A stretch of 64,000 nucleotides of DNA from Dyadobacter tibetensis Y620-1 (GCF_000566685.1 NZ_AZQN01000001.1:248001-312000); one strand, 5' to 3'. Shown: positions 19,089-28,888, counted from the stretch's first letter. Notes: generated by a model not told the origin, from the letters alone. Numbers and translations are program-made.

Positions 19089-22000
19089 ATGCGAATAATA
19101 ATTGGAGTGTTTTTTCTAGGTTTATGTTATGCTTGTCAACCGAGCCTGCCAGCTGAGGTGCAGATCGCCATGGAATCGTTACCAGATAGAGCCCTGGACT
19201 ATAATAGGGATGTCAAACCGATTCTTTCCGACAAATGTTTTGCCTGTCACGGACCTGATGAAAAAAAGCAAAAGGCTGGCTTACGGCTCGATGTTGCTGA
19301 AGCTGCATATGCTCAGTTACCGGAAACACCTGGCAAATATGCCATTGATCCGGGAAGCCTTCGCAATAGTGAAATATTCCATCGCATCACTTCCGACGAT
19401 CCTGAGGTGATCATGCCTACTCCAGGTTCTCATCTCACCTTATCGCCTTATGAAAAGGCCGTGTTAATACGATGGATAGACGAAGGAGCCGAATATAAGC
19501 CTCACTGGGCCTTTGTGAAGCCCGAAAAACCAACTCTGCCCACGCTTAAGGAAAATGCTGACAAGGTTAGAAATCCAATTGATCTCTTTATATTAAAGAG
19601 CTTGGAAGAACAAGGGCTCACCCCTTCCGCTTCAGCCGATAAGGAGACCTTAATCAGGCGGGTAACTCTGGACCTTACCGGTTTGCCCCCAACCATAGAA
19701 GAGATAGAGGCCTTTGTCTCCGATAAAGATAGCCGGGCTTATGAAAAATTAGTAGATCGGTTATTGGCATCGTCCCATTATGGAGAGCAGATGGCTACCA
19801 ATTGGTTAGACGTGGCCCGTTTTGCAGACTCTCACGGATACACCGTCGATAGGATAAGAGATATGTCGCCATATCGGGATTGGGTAATTGGGGCATTTAA
19901 TAAAAATCAAAGATACGATACCTTTTTACACTGGCAATTGGCAGGTGATCTGATGAAAAATTCCAAAGGAGGTCCACCTACCAAAGAAATGCGTATTGCA
20001 ACTGCATTCAACAGAAATCATCCCCAAAATCTGGAAGGAGGAATAGTAGAGGAGGAATTTAAAACTGAATATGTACTTGATAGAGCCAATACGGTAGGAG
20101 ATGGTATTTTGGCACTTTCCGTAGGCTGTGCACGCTGTCATGATCATAAGTACGATCCAGTTTCTCAAAAAAACTATTACCAGCTCAGTGCTTTTTTTAA
20201 TAATATAGAAGAAGCAGGCCAAATCTCTTGGGATGATGCTATGCCAGCACCAACCTTGATGCTTCCCACCCCGAAACAGGAAAAGGCGCTTAATGAACTG
20301 CAAAGACGGATAAAACAGCTCGAAGAACAACTTAAAACGGTAGAAAGCCTTGGGAAGAATGATTTTGAAGCGTGGATATCCAGCAGAACATATCAAAAAC
20401 TGGGTGCTCAGAGCCTGCCTCAGGCCGGATTGTTGGCTCATTTTGATTTTGAAGGCCCGGTAATGAAAAACAGGAAAAATCCCCGACAAATAGCTATTCA
20501 AACGCGTGAGACCAATAAGCCTGAGCCGGTAAGCCTAGGGGAGGGAAAGATAGGCAAGGGACTATCATTCAGTGGTGATTCCTGGGTCGATACTGGAGAG
20601 ATTGGTATTTTTCGGAAATCAGAACCCTTTAGTATAGGAATATGGGTGAACATTCCTAAGGATCTGAAAGATGGGGTAATTCTTCATAAAAGTCAGGCAG
20701 AGCGTCTATATAATTTCAGGGGGTACCATCTATTTATCAGAAATGGACTTTTGGAAATGAATATAGGTCATGTTTATCCCTCGAATGCCCTCACCAAGTT
20801 GAGCCGGAAACCATTGCCTACCAATCAATGGATTCAGCTGACAATGACCTATGACGGTTCATCACGAGCAGAAGGAATGCAACTATTCCTGAATGGTGAG
20901 GTTTTGGCGATGGATACGAGGATGAATCAACTATCCAAAGATATTTTATTTGATACCAATAAAATCGGAAAACAACCAGGTATTCAACTCGGGGGATGGT
21001 GGCGTGGAAACGGATTTACGGGAGGACGTGCCGATGAACTTTTGGTATACAATAGAGAACTTACCGCTTTTGAGGTGAAAATTCTGGCTGGAGCCGACCG
21101 ATGGAATCGTTTGGCTTCTAAATCACCGCAGCAGCTAAGTCAGGATGAAAGGATCGCCCTGAAGCAATATTACTATGGATATGTGTATGGTCCTGCCAGT
21201 CGGATGCGGACAAGGCTAAAGGAAATCCGAACCACCTTTGCTGATAGTTCGGAAAAGGTCCAGGAACTGATGGTATTTCAGGAGTCCTCCTCGCCGAAAC
21301 CTGCCTTTGTCCGGGAACGGGGTTTGTACGATGCAATAGGTGAAGAGGTATTTCCTGATACCCCCGAGAGAATCTTTGGTTTTTCAGATAAATTACCCAA
21401 GAACCGGTTAGGGCTGGCCCAATGGATCACGCACCCCGACAACCCTCTAACTGCCAGAGTTGCCGTAAACCGATATTGGCAGATGCTGTTTGGAACAGGT
21501 ATTGTTAAAACTTCTGAGGATTTTGGAAACCAAGGAGAATTACCTACCCATCCGGAGCTATTGGACTGGCTGGCTTTGGAGTTCCAGAATTCGGGGTGGG
21601 ATGTCAAAAAACTAATGAAACTGATGGTTTTATCGGCTACCTATCAACAAGATTCAAAACCTAGTAAGCAACATATGGAAAAGGATGTGCAGAACCGATA
21701 CCTAGCCCGGGGGCCAAGTGTTCGCTTGTCTGCTGAGATGATGCGGGATAATGCTTTAGCCGCTAGTGGCCTCATCAACCAAGAGATTGGAGGGCGGAGC
21801 GTCAAACCTTACCAACCCGAAGGACTTTGGCGTATTAATGGGGCCACCTACGTGCCCGATACCGGCCAAGCGGTTTATAAGCGGAGCCTTTATGTAATCA
21901 TTAAAAGGTCGGTACCCAATCCTACGCTGGCTACCTTCGATGCCCCGGCACGTAATGCATGTACTGTTCGAAGACAGAAGACCAATACACCTTTACAAGC

Positions 22001-22328
22001 CTTGGTGACCCTCAACGATCCTACTTTTGTTGAGGCAGCCAAAGTGCTAGGAGAAGCCATGTCTAAATCTCAGGATCCTAAAATGGCGGTGATTAATACC
22101 TTTCGCAAATTAACCGGGCGGAAACCCATCGATAAAGAATTGAAGATTCTATTGAATTTGCGTGGTGAAGAGCTCAAAAAACTAAAAGATAAACCAGAAA
22201 AAACGAAAGGGTGGTTGGAAACAGGACAATATAAAATCGATTCAAGACTGGACCCCGTAACAGTGGTAGCCAATGCCATTGTCGCCAGTACCATTATGAA
22301 TTCTGACGCCACTTTAACCAAGAGATAA
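19089..22328 (+). CDS. Cytochrome/DUF1549/LamG/DUF1553 lipoprotein (planctomycete-type)
   Basis: I chose the ATG at 19089 rather than the upstream 19056, because it gives a clean lipoprotein signal MRIIIGVFFLGLCYAC. The 1079-residue product has, in order: a planctomycete cytochrome c domain (C50-F-A-C53-H54, then ADPGSLRNSEI-like and P-T-P-G-S-H), DUF1549 (about 140-350, with LTGLPPT and ARCHDHKYDPVSQ, a second CxxCH), a coiled segment, a LamG/concanavalin-like domain (about 470-640), and DUF1553 (about 740-1010, LAQWITHPDNPLTARVAVNRYW). Such proteins occur with DUF1501 partners and are linked to polysaccharide use, but their reaction is not known. Confidence 0.8.
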   Translation: MRIIIGVFFLGLCYACQPSLPAEVQIAMESLPDRALDYNRDVKPILSDKCFACHGPDEKKQKAGLRLDVAEAAYAQLPETPGKYAIDPGSLRNSEIFHRITSDDPEVIMPTPGSHLTLSPYEKAVLIRWIDEGAEYKPHWAFVKPEKPTLPTLKENADKVRNPIDLFILKSLEEQGLTPSASADKETLIRRVTLDLTGLPPTIEEIEAFVSDKDSRAYEKLVDRLLASSHYGEQMATNWLDVARFADSHGYTVDRIRDMSPYRDWVIGAFNKNQRYDTFLHWQLAGDLMKNSKGGPPTKEMRIATAFNRNHPQNLEGGIVEEEFKTEYVLDRANTVGDGILALSVGCARCHDHKYDPVSQKNYYQLSAFFNNIEEAGQISWDDAMPAPTLMLPTPKQEKALNELQRRIKQLEEQLKTVESLGKNDFEAWISSRTYQKLGAQSLPQAGLLAHFDFEGPVMKNRKNPRQIAIQTRETNKPEPVSLGEGKIGKGLSFSGDSWVDTGEIGIFRKSEPFSIGIWVNIPKDLKDGVILHKSQAERLYNFRGYHLFIRNGLLEMNIGHVYPSNALTKLSRKPLPTNQWIQLTMTYDGSSRAEGMQLFLNGEVLAMDTRMNQLSKDILFDTNKIGKQPGIQLGGWWRGNGFTGGRADELLVYNRELTAFEVKILAGADRWNRLASKSPQQLSQDERIALKQYYYGYVYGPASRMRTRLKEIRTTFADSSEKVQELMVFQESSSPKPAFVRERGLYDAIGEEVFPDTPERIFGFSDKLPKNRLGLAQWITHPDNPLTARVAVNRYWQMLFGTGIVKTSEDFGNQGELPTHPELLDWLALEFQNSGWDVKKLMKLMVLSATYQQDSKPSKQHMEKDVQNRYLARGPSVRLSAEMMRDNALAASGLINQEIGGRSVKPYQPEGLWRINGATYVPDTGQAVYKRSLYVIIKRSVPNPTLATFDAPARNACTVRRQKTNTPLQALVTLNDPTFVEAAKVLGEAMSKSQDPKMAVINTFRKLTGRKPIDKELKILLNLRGEELKKLKDKPEKTKGWLETGQYKIDSRLDPVTVVANAIVASTIMNSDATLTKR

Positions 22329-22332
22329 AATT

Positions 22333-23856
22333 ATGGCACATCATCACGACGAGTTCCGACTCAATGGTCCTGAGTTTGACGAATTGAACAAAAAACTGGA
22401 TAGAAGAAAATTTCTGACGAAAACGACCCTAGGATTGGGAGCCCTCGCTTTTGGTTCTATTTACGGGGCTAGCAGGCTGTTTGGAGCGGAGGCGGTTGGT
22501 CCTACCCCCAATCAGTCTGCGGGGACAGATCAGGACATGCAGGAAGCGATATTAAAGGCTCTGCCCCATTTTGCACCCAAGGCTAAGCGAGTCGTGTTTT
22601 TGTTTATGAGTGGTGGGCCTTCTCAGTTCGAAACATTCGACTATAAACCCAAGCTCGCCGATATGTTTGGGCAGAACCTTCCTGATTCGGTTCGAAAGGG
22701 TCAACGGCTTACTGGCATGAGTGCAAACCAAAGTAGCCTACCAATCGCTCCATCCATTTATAAGTTTAGTAATTATGGTAAATCAAATACGCCGGTAAGT
22801 GAGTTGATGCCCTATACAGCGAAAGTGGTAGACGAGCTTTGTATCATCAAATCGCTCTACACCGACGCTATAAACCATGACCCAGCCATTACTTTTTTTC
22901 AGACAGGCAACCAACTTCCAGGTCGGCCCTCTCTCGGGGCATGGGTGAGCTATGGTCTTGGGAGTGACAATCACAATCTGCCTACTTTCATATCTTTAAT
23001 CAGTAAAAATGGAAGTGGACAACCCTTATATTCGCGGCTTTGGGGGAGCGGCTTTTTACCAAGCAAGTATGAGGGGGTTCAGTTCCGAGGAGGTAAGGAT
23101 CCTGTGCTTTTCCTCAATAATCCTGAAGGCTACGACGGGGCCGATAGGGAACAGATGTTACACTATCTTAATCAGTTGAACGATGTACAACGAAGCGTCT
23201 ATGCCGACCCGGAGATAGATAGTCGTATGGCCCAGTATGAAATGGCCTATCGCATGCAGACATCTGTACCCGAGGTGATGGATGTAAGTAAGGAGACAGA
23301 TGAGGTGTTCGAACTTTATGGACCCGATAGTCGGGATCCGGGAACATATGCTGCCAATTGTCTTTTGGCTCGCAAACTTTTACAAAAAGATGTTAAGTTT
23401 GTCCAGCTTTATCACCAGGGATGGGATCAGCACGGAGGCCTGCCTGGGGGAATAAAACACCAGTGCAAAAACACGGATCAGGCCACCGCTGCCCTGATTA
23501 CCGATCTGAAACGGACTGGTATGCTAGAAGATACCTTGGTGATCTGGGGGGGAGAGTTTGGGCGTACCGTCTATTCTCAGGGACAGCTTACTCCGACAAA
23601 TTATGGTCGTGATCACCATCCTCGCTGCTTTACCATGTGGATGGCGGGAGCAGGGGTTAAGCCCGGTATTAGCTATGGAGAGACAGACGATTTTAGCTAT
23701 AATATTACCAAGAATCCTGTCCATGTACATGATTTCCAGGCCACAATGATGCATCTTCTCGGTGTCGATCATGAGCGTCTGACTTATAAATATCAAGGGA
23801 GACGATTTCGCTTGACCGATGTTCATGGACATGTGGTTCATGATATACTTACTTGA
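22333..23856 (+). CDS. DUF1501 family sulfatase-like protein with Tat signal
   Basis: The protein has 507 residues. The N-terminus carries a twin-arginine signal DRRKFLTKTTLGLGALAFG at about 25-43. The body is DUF1501, of the alkaline-phosphatase-like superfamily: VVFLFMSGGPSQFETFDYKP, HDPAITFFQTGNQ, LYHQGWDQHGG, LVIWGGEFGRT and GRDHHPRCFTMWMAGAGVKPG include the conserved metal-site Asp/His residues. It starts 4 bases after the DUF1553 gene stop, so the two are translated as a pair and probably work together in the periplasm. The substrate is unknown. Confidence 0.85.
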   Translation: MAHHHDEFRLNGPEFDELNKKLDRRKFLTKTTLGLGALAFGSIYGASRLFGAEAVGPTPNQSAGTDQDMQEAILKALPHFAPKAKRVVFLFMSGGPSQFETFDYKPKLADMFGQNLPDSVRKGQRLTGMSANQSSLPIAPSIYKFSNYGKSNTPVSELMPYTAKVVDELCIIKSLYTDAINHDPAITFFQTGNQLPGRPSLGAWVSYGLGSDNHNLPTFISLISKNGSGQPLYSRLWGSGFLPSKYEGVQFRGGKDPVLFLNNPEGYDGADREQMLHYLNQLNDVQRSVYADPEIDSRMAQYEMAYRMQTSVPEVMDVSKETDEVFELYGPDSRDPGTYAANCLLARKLLQKDVKFVQLYHQGWDQHGGLPGGIKHQCKNTDQATAALITDLKRTGMLEDTLVIWGGEFGRTVYSQGQLTPTNYGRDHHPRCFTMWMAGAGVKPGISYGETDDFSYNITKNPVHVHDFQATMMHLLGVDHERLTYKYQGRRFRLTDVHGHVVHDILT

Positions 23857-23857
23857 A

Positions 23858-24667
23858 ATGAAATTTTATACCAAAGAAATATCCGATTCTCGCTTTGAGC
23901 AACAAGGCCTGAGACATATCACTGTCAAATCCGATCATCTTAATGGTCGGGGAGACATCACTGTTTTTGTTCCCCAAGGCTTTGAATTTTATAAGGGCAT
24001 GCCCATGGTAACGCTTTTGCATGGAGTCTACGGTAGTCATTGGGCCTGGGCTTATAAAGCAGGTGTACATCTTACAGCCCAGCGTCTCATCGATGAGGGT
24101 ACTATTGGACCCATGTTGCTAGTCATGCCTTCTGACGGACTCATTGGGGACGGTAGTGGTTATTTAAGGCAGCACCCTAGCGATTACGAAGCTTGGATTG
24201 TTTCGGATGTTCCCGCTGTTGTTCAGGAGTTAATCCCACAGGCCGATGCAACTTCTCCACAGTTCATTGCTGGCCTGTCTATGGGCGGTTATGGAGCCCT
24301 TCGGATAGGTGCAAAATATTCTGATCAGTATGTCGCTTTTTCAGGCTTATCCTCCATAACCCGTTTCGAAGAAATTGAACCCTTTTATCAACAAGGAAAG
24401 TTTGGGTTATTGGAGCAAGCTGTCTGGGAACGTGAGAGCGTCTTGGAGGTTTTACTCAAACATAAAGCCCATTTAAGCCCCTTTCGATTCGACTGCGGGG
24501 AAATAGACCCTTTAATCGTGGCTAACCGACAACTTCATCAAGCCTTGCTTACACATCAGATCGATCATCATTTCGAAGAAAATTCAGGTGGTCATGATTG
24601 GGCCTATTGGGAAAAAAATATTGTAAATACGCTTCATTTTTTTAACTGTAGATTGAAAACGATCTAA
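23858..24667 (+). CDS. Alpha/beta-hydrolase-fold esterase (esterase D-like)
   Basis: I chose the ATG at 23858, one base after the DUF1501 stop; the upstream 23819 start would overlap that gene. The product of 269 residues has the esterase-D/tributyrin-esterase pattern: MVTLLHGVYGSHWAWAYKAG near the start, FIAGLSMGGYGALRIGAKY (nucleophile Ser in G-L-S-M-G-G), and a C-terminal GGHDWAYWEKNI with the catalytic His. It has no signal peptide and is probably cytosolic. It is the third gene of the DUF1553-DUF1501 operon and ends at a strong bidirectional terminator. Confidence 0.85.
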   Translation: MKFYTKEISDSRFEQQGLRHITVKSDHLNGRGDITVFVPQGFEFYKGMPMVTLLHGVYGSHWAWAYKAGVHLTAQRLIDEGTIGPMLLVMPSDGLIGDGSGYLRQHPSDYEAWIVSDVPAVVQELIPQADATSPQFIAGLSMGGYGALRIGAKYSDQYVAFSGLSSITRFEEIEPFYQQGKFGLLEQAVWERESVLEVLLKHKAHLSPFRFDCGEIDPLIVANRQLHQALLTHQIDHHFEENSGGHDWAYWEKNIVNTLHFFNCRLKTI

Positions 24668-24700
24668 TATAAGTTCCCTGATATAAAGGGCCTAACACTT

Positions 24701-24739
24701 AAAAGCGTGCAAGGGTCTAGTGGACCTTTGCACGCTTTT
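24701..24739. terminator. Strong bidirectional terminator between convergent operons
   Basis: The left arm AAAAGCGTGCAAGGGTC (24701-24717) pairs with GACCTTTGCACGCTTTT (24723-24739), allowing one G-U pair, with a short loop. A-tract and T-tract flanks work in both directions. It separates the esterase gene (plus) from the DJ-1-like gene (minus). Confidence 0.9.
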
Positions 24740-24781
24740 GGAGATAATATTCACGTTTTATTCTTCCGATATTTTACTTAT

Positions 24782-25462
24782 TTATTTCTGTAATTCACCC
24801 AGGAGTTTCGTGGCTACCAGAGAGGAAGAAGCCGGATTTTGCCCGGTAATTAGATTTCCATCCTGTACTACAAAAGGTAGCCAATCCTGTTCCTTTGAAT
24901 ATATACCACCGTTGGCCTTTAACATATCTTCTACCAGGAAAGGTACCACATTGGTCAACTGAACGGCCTCTTCTTCTGAGTTGCTAAATCCGGTTACCTG
25001 CTTGCCTCTCACCAAAGGATTGCCATGCATATCCTTTACCGATTTAAGGGCTGCAGGAGCATGGCAAACGAAGGCGATGGGTTTTTCCTGGGCATAAAAA
25101 GTTTCGATCAGACGAATAGACGTTCCATCATCGGCTAAGTCCCAAAGAGGACCATGCCCACCAGGATAAAAGACAGCATCATAATCTTCCGCTTTTAAAG
25201 TGGCCAAGGAAAGGGTGTTTTTAATCACTCCCTGCGCTTCGATATCCTTTTTAAAGCGTTCAGTGGCTGCAGTGCTGGCCGACGGGGTGTCGCTTGTAGG
25301 GTCGATAGGTGCAGCGCCTCCTTTTGGGGTTGCAACCGTTATTTCGGCCCCTGCATCCAGCAAGGTATAGTATGGACTTGCGAATTCTTCAACCCAGAAA
25401 CCAGTTTTCTTTCCCGTATTCCCCAGCTGATCGTGGGAGGTCAATACAAATAATATTTTCAT
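24782..25462 (-). CDS. DJ-1/PfpI-superfamily protein (Hsp31-like glyoxalase III)
   Basis: The protein has 226 residues with the class I glutamine-amidotransferase-like fold: KILFVLTSHDQLG at the start, FYPGGHGPLWDLADD in the middle, and the nucleophile elbow IAFVCHAPAALKSV with the reactive Cys. This arrangement is that of Hsp31/YDR533c-type proteins, which detoxify methylglyoxal or repair glycated proteins. It is the last gene of the minus-strand stress cluster. Confidence 0.8.
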   Translation of the reverse strand: MKILFVLTSHDQLGNTGKKTGFWVEEFASPYYTLLDAGAEITVATPKGGAAPIDPTSDTPSASTAATERFKKDIEAQGVIKNTLSLATLKAEDYDAVFYPGGHGPLWDLADDGTSIRLIETFYAQEKPIAFVCHAPAALKSVKDMHGNPLVRGKQVTGFSNSEEEAVQLTNVVPFLVEDMLKANGGIYSKEQDWLPFVVQDGNLITGQNPASSSLVATKLLGELQK

Positions 25463-25542
25463 GATTTAGATAATTTATTGGTGATGCCCCTCCAGGGGGC
25501 TCTTTATTTGGCTATAATCGAGACACAGGAATATCGTGCCAG

Positions 25543-26706
25543 TTAGTAATAGCTCATTTCAACAATCTTTTCTACATCCTCAGGATTCAATGCACCCCGT
25601 TCTCCCATACTCTTCCAGCCTCGGTCGCTGAATCTTTGAGCAATTGTCTGAGCTGTACCGACCACTTCCTCTGTATAGGCCGCTAGGGTAGTGGCTATGC
25701 CCATACCCTGGAAAAATGCTTCCGTTTTCTCTATCCCCTTCTGTGCCTTCTCTTCCAAAGTACCCTCGGTTATCTTCCAGACGCGTTCTGCATACTGGGC
25801 AAGTTTTTCCTTTTTATTATCGAAATAGTAGCGATAATGACTCGGAGCAATGATGGCTAACGTCCTGGCATGGTCTATTCCGTAAAGCGCCGTCAATTCA
25901 TGGCCCATAGCATGAACGGTCCAATCTCCGGGTACCCCTTGCTGAATAAGTCCGTTTAGTGCCATGGTACAGCTCCACATAAAATTAGATGCCGCTTCAT
26001 AGTTTGCAGGGTCCTTTATAATGACAGGTGCGACCTCTATTAAAGTCTGAAGGATGCTTTCGGCAAACCGGTCCTGTAATATTCCACCGGCGGGATAAGT
26101 CATATATTGTTCCAGTACGTGGGTAAATGCATCCGTAATTCCATTTACAAGCTGGCGTTCAGGAATAGAAATGACCACTTGAGGGTCCAGGATAGAGAAT
26201 ACAGGGAAGAGGCCAGGTCCACCCATCGCTAGCTTCTCCTTGGTCTCTTCACGGGTTATTACGGTTCCACTGTTCATCTCCGATCCTGTTGCTGGTAGGG
26301 TCAGCACCGTAGCAAAAGGTAAGCCTTTAAGAATCGGCTGTCGGCTTGTGAGCATGTCCCAGGGCTGTTCGCCCTGATAATAGGCAGCCGCAGATAAGAA
26401 TTTAGTACCATCAATGACCGAGCCACCGCCTACAGCCAGCATAAAACTGATATTCTCCTTCTCGATTATCTGCAATGCTTCCAATAGAATGTCATATTCA
26501 GGATTGGCGGGAATGCCTCCAAACTCTATAACCTGAAATCCTTCTAAGGCAGATTTTACTTGCTCGTAGATGCCATTCTTTTTTATACTTCCACCTCCAT
26601 AAAGCATTAGTATTCGGGCATCTGCCGGGAGTTCAGTTTTTAAGGTGGCAATCTTATCCTTTCCAAAAATGATTTTGGTCGGGTTCTTATATTGAAATGA
26701 GTTCAT
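25543..26706 (-). CDS. Iron-containing alcohol dehydrogenase (YqhD/BDH-like)
   Basis: The protein has 387 residues. The nucleotide-binding half includes MLYGGGSIKKNGIYEQVK and LAVGGGSVIDGTKFL. The metal-binding half includes GITDAFTHVLEQYM, HAMGHELTALYGIDHARTLAI and a conserved His in each, matching the D-H-H-H set of group III iron alcohol dehydrogenases. The close match to NADPH-dependent YqhD suggests reduction of short reactive aldehydes. It lies in the TetR-linked stress cluster with the DJ-1, MDR and Ohr genes. Confidence 0.85.
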   Translation of the reverse strand: MNSFQYKNPTKIIFGKDKIATLKTELPADARILMLYGGGSIKKNGIYEQVKSALEGFQVIEFGGIPANPEYDILLEALQIIEKENISFMLAVGGGSVIDGTKFLSAAAYYQGEQPWDMLTSRQPILKGLPFATVLTLPATGSEMNSGTVITREETKEKLAMGGPGLFPVFSILDPQVVISIPERQLVNGITDAFTHVLEQYMTYPAGGILQDRFAESILQTLIEVAPVIIKDPANYEAASNFMWSCTMALNGLIQQGVPGDWTVHAMGHELTALYGIDHARTLAIIAPSHYRYYFDNKKEKLAQYAERVWKITEGTLEEKAQKGIEKTEAFFQGMGIATTLAAYTEEVVGTAQTIAQRFSDRGWKSMGERGALNPEDVEKIVEMSYY

Positions 26707-26772
26707 TTGATCAATTTTTATTTGCTGATGTGATTCAATTAATTTATATCTGGGTATCAGAAACCCTGAAAA

Positions 26773-27774
26773 TCAGTCTACTTTGACAATCATTTTCCCT
26801 TTATTCGCCCCACTGAATAGATCAATAAAGGCCTTGGGAATATTATCGAAACCTTCAATAATGGTTTCCACATGCTTTAACGAACCATTATTTACCCACT
26901 GACTCAACTGTTGGACACCTTCGGGGAATTTTTCAGCATAATTGCTTACAATAAACCCTTGCATCAGTATACTGTTCTTAACAATGATAGGCTCTATACG
27001 AGGGCCCACAGGACGCTCAGTCTCATTATAAACTGCTATGGATCCACAAACAGCGATTCGTCCAAATTTATTAAGATTGATATACACTGCATCGGATATT
27101 TCCCCGCCAACATTGTCGAAATAAACGTCTACACCGTTTGGTGCCGCAGCGGCAATAGCGGCAGGCATATCTTCTGTTGAGTTGTAATTAATGGCCTCAT
27201 CATATCCAAACTCAGACTTGAGAAGCTGTACTTTTTCGTCATTACCAGCGATACCGATAACTCTGGCTCCTTTGATCTTAGCAATTTGTCCCACAATACT
27301 TCCTACGGCCCCAGCAGCACCCGATACAACTACCGTCTCGCCCTCTTTTGGCCTGCCGATTTCTCCTAAACCAAAATATGCTGTAAGGCCTGTCATGCCC
27401 AATACACCCAGGTAGGCGGAGGGAGACGCCAATTGTGTATCGATCTTGTTAAGACCTTTTCCATTGGATATTTGCATTTCGGACCAGTCCAATGCTCCAA
27501 TTACCCAGTCTCCCGGCGAATATTGATCGTTTTGAGACTCTATAACTTCGGCGACCACTCCGGAATTGATGGGTTTGTCCAGTTCAAATGGTGCGACATA
27601 CGATTTTGCATCACTCATTCTGCCCCGTAAGTAAGGATCGACCGATACGTATCGGGTTTTTAATAGTATTTCTCCCGGCTGAATTCCTGCCAACTCCTGC
27701 TCAACAAATTTGAAATCGTTGGCGGTGGGCATGCCCACAGGGCGGCTATTTAATAAGATTGTTCTGTTGCTCAT
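26773..27774 (-). CDS. MDR-family NADP-dependent oxidoreductase (CurA/leukotriene-reductase-like)
   Basis: The start at 27774 (MSNRTILLNSRPVG) is chosen over the upstream 27870, which would add 32 residues unlike the family and overlap the Ohr gene. The 333-residue protein has a GroES-like half with LKTRYVSVDPYLRGRMSD and a Rossmann half with VVSGAAGAVGSIVGQIAKIKG and VDVYFDNVGGEI. These are signatures of the zinc-free prostaglandin/2-alkenal reductase branch, which reduces alpha,beta-unsaturated carbonyls with NADPH. That fits an electrophile-response cluster. Confidence 0.85.
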   Translation of the reverse strand: MSNRTILLNSRPVGMPTANDFKFVEQELAGIQPGEILLKTRYVSVDPYLRGRMSDAKSYVAPFELDKPINSGVVAEVIESQNDQYSPGDWVIGALDWSEMQISNGKGLNKIDTQLASPSAYLGVLGMTGLTAYFGLGEIGRPKEGETVVVSGAAGAVGSIVGQIAKIKGARVIGIAGNDEKVQLLKSEFGYDEAINYNSTEDMPAAIAAAAPNGVDVYFDNVGGEISDAVYINLNKFGRIAVCGSIAVYNETERPVGPRIEPIIVKNSILMQGFIVSNYAEKFPEGVQQLSQWVNNGSLKHVETIIEGFDNIPKAFIDLFSGANKGKMIVKVD

Positions 27775-27812
27775 AATTTCAGTTTTTTTATTACAATGAT
27801 TTAATCCGGTGG

Positions 27813-28229
27813 TTATACCAGCTCTAAGTTTACTTCTATATTGCCCCTGGTAGCATTGGAGTAAGGGCATACCTGATGTGCTGTTTCCAGCAATTTTTGG
27901 GCCAACTCCCTTTCAATGTTTGGAATAGAGACTTCTAACTTCACGGCCAGGCCAAATCCACCCGTTTCGGTGGCCCCGATGCTTACAGATGCAGTTACCG
28001 CTGTCTGCTCAAGCCGGATTTTCTGGGAGCGAGCTACATGGTTGAGTGCACTGTCAAAGCATGCAGCATAACCAGCAGCAAATAATTGTTCCGGATTGGT
28101 AAAGGCCCCCCCTTTTCCTCCCATTTCTTTGGGTATCTCTATACGAAGGTCTAAGACCCCATCTTCGGTAGTCGTTCTTCCTTCTCTTCCTCCGGTTGCG
28201 GTGGCTTTCGCCGTATATAAGGTTTTCAT
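27813..28229 (-). CDS. Organic hydroperoxide resistance protein (Ohr/OsmC family)
   Basis: The protein has 138 residues. It has the Ohr N-terminus LYTAKATATGGREGRTTTEDG, the first redox Cys in FAAGYAACFDSALNHVA, and the second in TAHQVCPYSNATRGNI, giving the Cys pair that reduces organic peroxides using lipoylated proteins. The start is preceded by a perfect palindrome AATGAACGTTCATT 33 bases upstream, shared with the DoxX-TetR unit. Confidence 0.9.
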   Translation of the reverse strand: MKTLYTAKATATGGREGRTTTEDGVLDLRIEIPKEMGGKGGAFTNPEQLFAAGYAACFDSALNHVARSQKIRLEQTAVTASVSIGATETGGFGLAVKLEVSIPNIERELAQKLLETAHQVCPYSNATRGNIEVNLELV

Positions 28230-28261
28230 TTTTGTTATGATAAATTTATTGATAGATTAAA

Positions 28262-28275
28262 AATGAACGTTCATT
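28262..28275. promoter_or_regulatory. Probable TetR operator in front of ohr
   Basis: AATGAACGTTCATT is a perfect 14-bp palindrome. It lies 33 bases before the Ohr start at 28229 and between that gene and the TetR gene. The same element with one base change, AATGAACATTCATT, lies at 29328. The two sites flank the gene of the TetR-type regulator, so it is their likely ligand. Confidence 0.75.
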
Positions 28276-28294
28276 CACTGGATTAACAAAAAAA

Positions 28295-28888
28295 TTATTT
28301 TTTAATTCCATCCCAGGTTAAAATAAATGCGTCCTGAAGTTGCTGATCGCTCAGCATATATTGCTGTTGCTGATGGACCATAATTAAAAAAGATAGGGGG
28401 TGGATCGTATAAGCATATAGTAAATAGGGGGATATTTCCTTTATGACCCCCTCTTCTTGCCCCCTTAGCCACAGGTCTAAAAGTGGCTGGAGATGGACCA
28501 AACCTTTTTGCTTACTTTCTTGATCAATCATTGGGGTCATGTCGCACTGAGATAGAAACATGGCCTCATCGGGGTATTTTATCTTGTATCGCGCAATAGC
28601 ATACCAGATCATTTCAAAACCTTTTTTAACGGGGGTAGAAGGGTCAAAATTTCTAAAGGCATGTTCGCTGAAAGAAGCTTTTACTTTCAGGTATAACTGA
28701 TTAATCAAGTCTTGTTTGTTTTCAAAATAGAGATAGATTGTGGCAGGAGACACCCCAGCCAGCTTCGCTATTTTTGCCATGGGTGCATCATGAAACCCAT
28801 TATTATTGACTAGAAACAGGGTTGCCTCCAATAATGCTGCTCTTTTATCTACAACTTTTTCTTTTTTATCTAATGTCTTATCTTTCAT
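28295..28888 (-). CDS. TetR/AcrR-family transcriptional regulator
   Basis: The protein has 197 residues. The N-terminal DNA-binding domain (about residues 14-62) has the pattern ALLEATLFLVNNNGFHDAPM...AKLAGVSPATIYLYFENKQDL, with the typical helix-turn-helix and Y-x-Y-F close. The C-terminal domain is helical and would bind the inducer. Its start overlaps the DoxX stop by 4 bases (ATGA). Two matching palindromes before DoxX-TetR and before ohr suggest it represses itself and the detoxification genes. Confidence 0.9.
   Translation of the reverse strand: MKDKTLDKKEKVVDKRAALLEATLFLVNNNGFHDAPMAKIAKLAGVSPATIYLYFENKQDLINQLYLKVKASFSEHAFRNFDPSTPVKKGFEMIWYAIARYKIKYPDEAMFLSQCDMTPMIDQESKQKGLVHLQPLLDLWLRGQEEGVIKEISPYLLYAYTIHPLSFLIMVHQQQQYMLSDQQLQDAFILTWDGIKK

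Noticed and set aside
18836..19090. 84-codon minus-strand frame between the LLM gene and the DUF1553 gene
   Set aside because: It overlaps the promoter and start of the DUF1553 gene and has no recognisable features.
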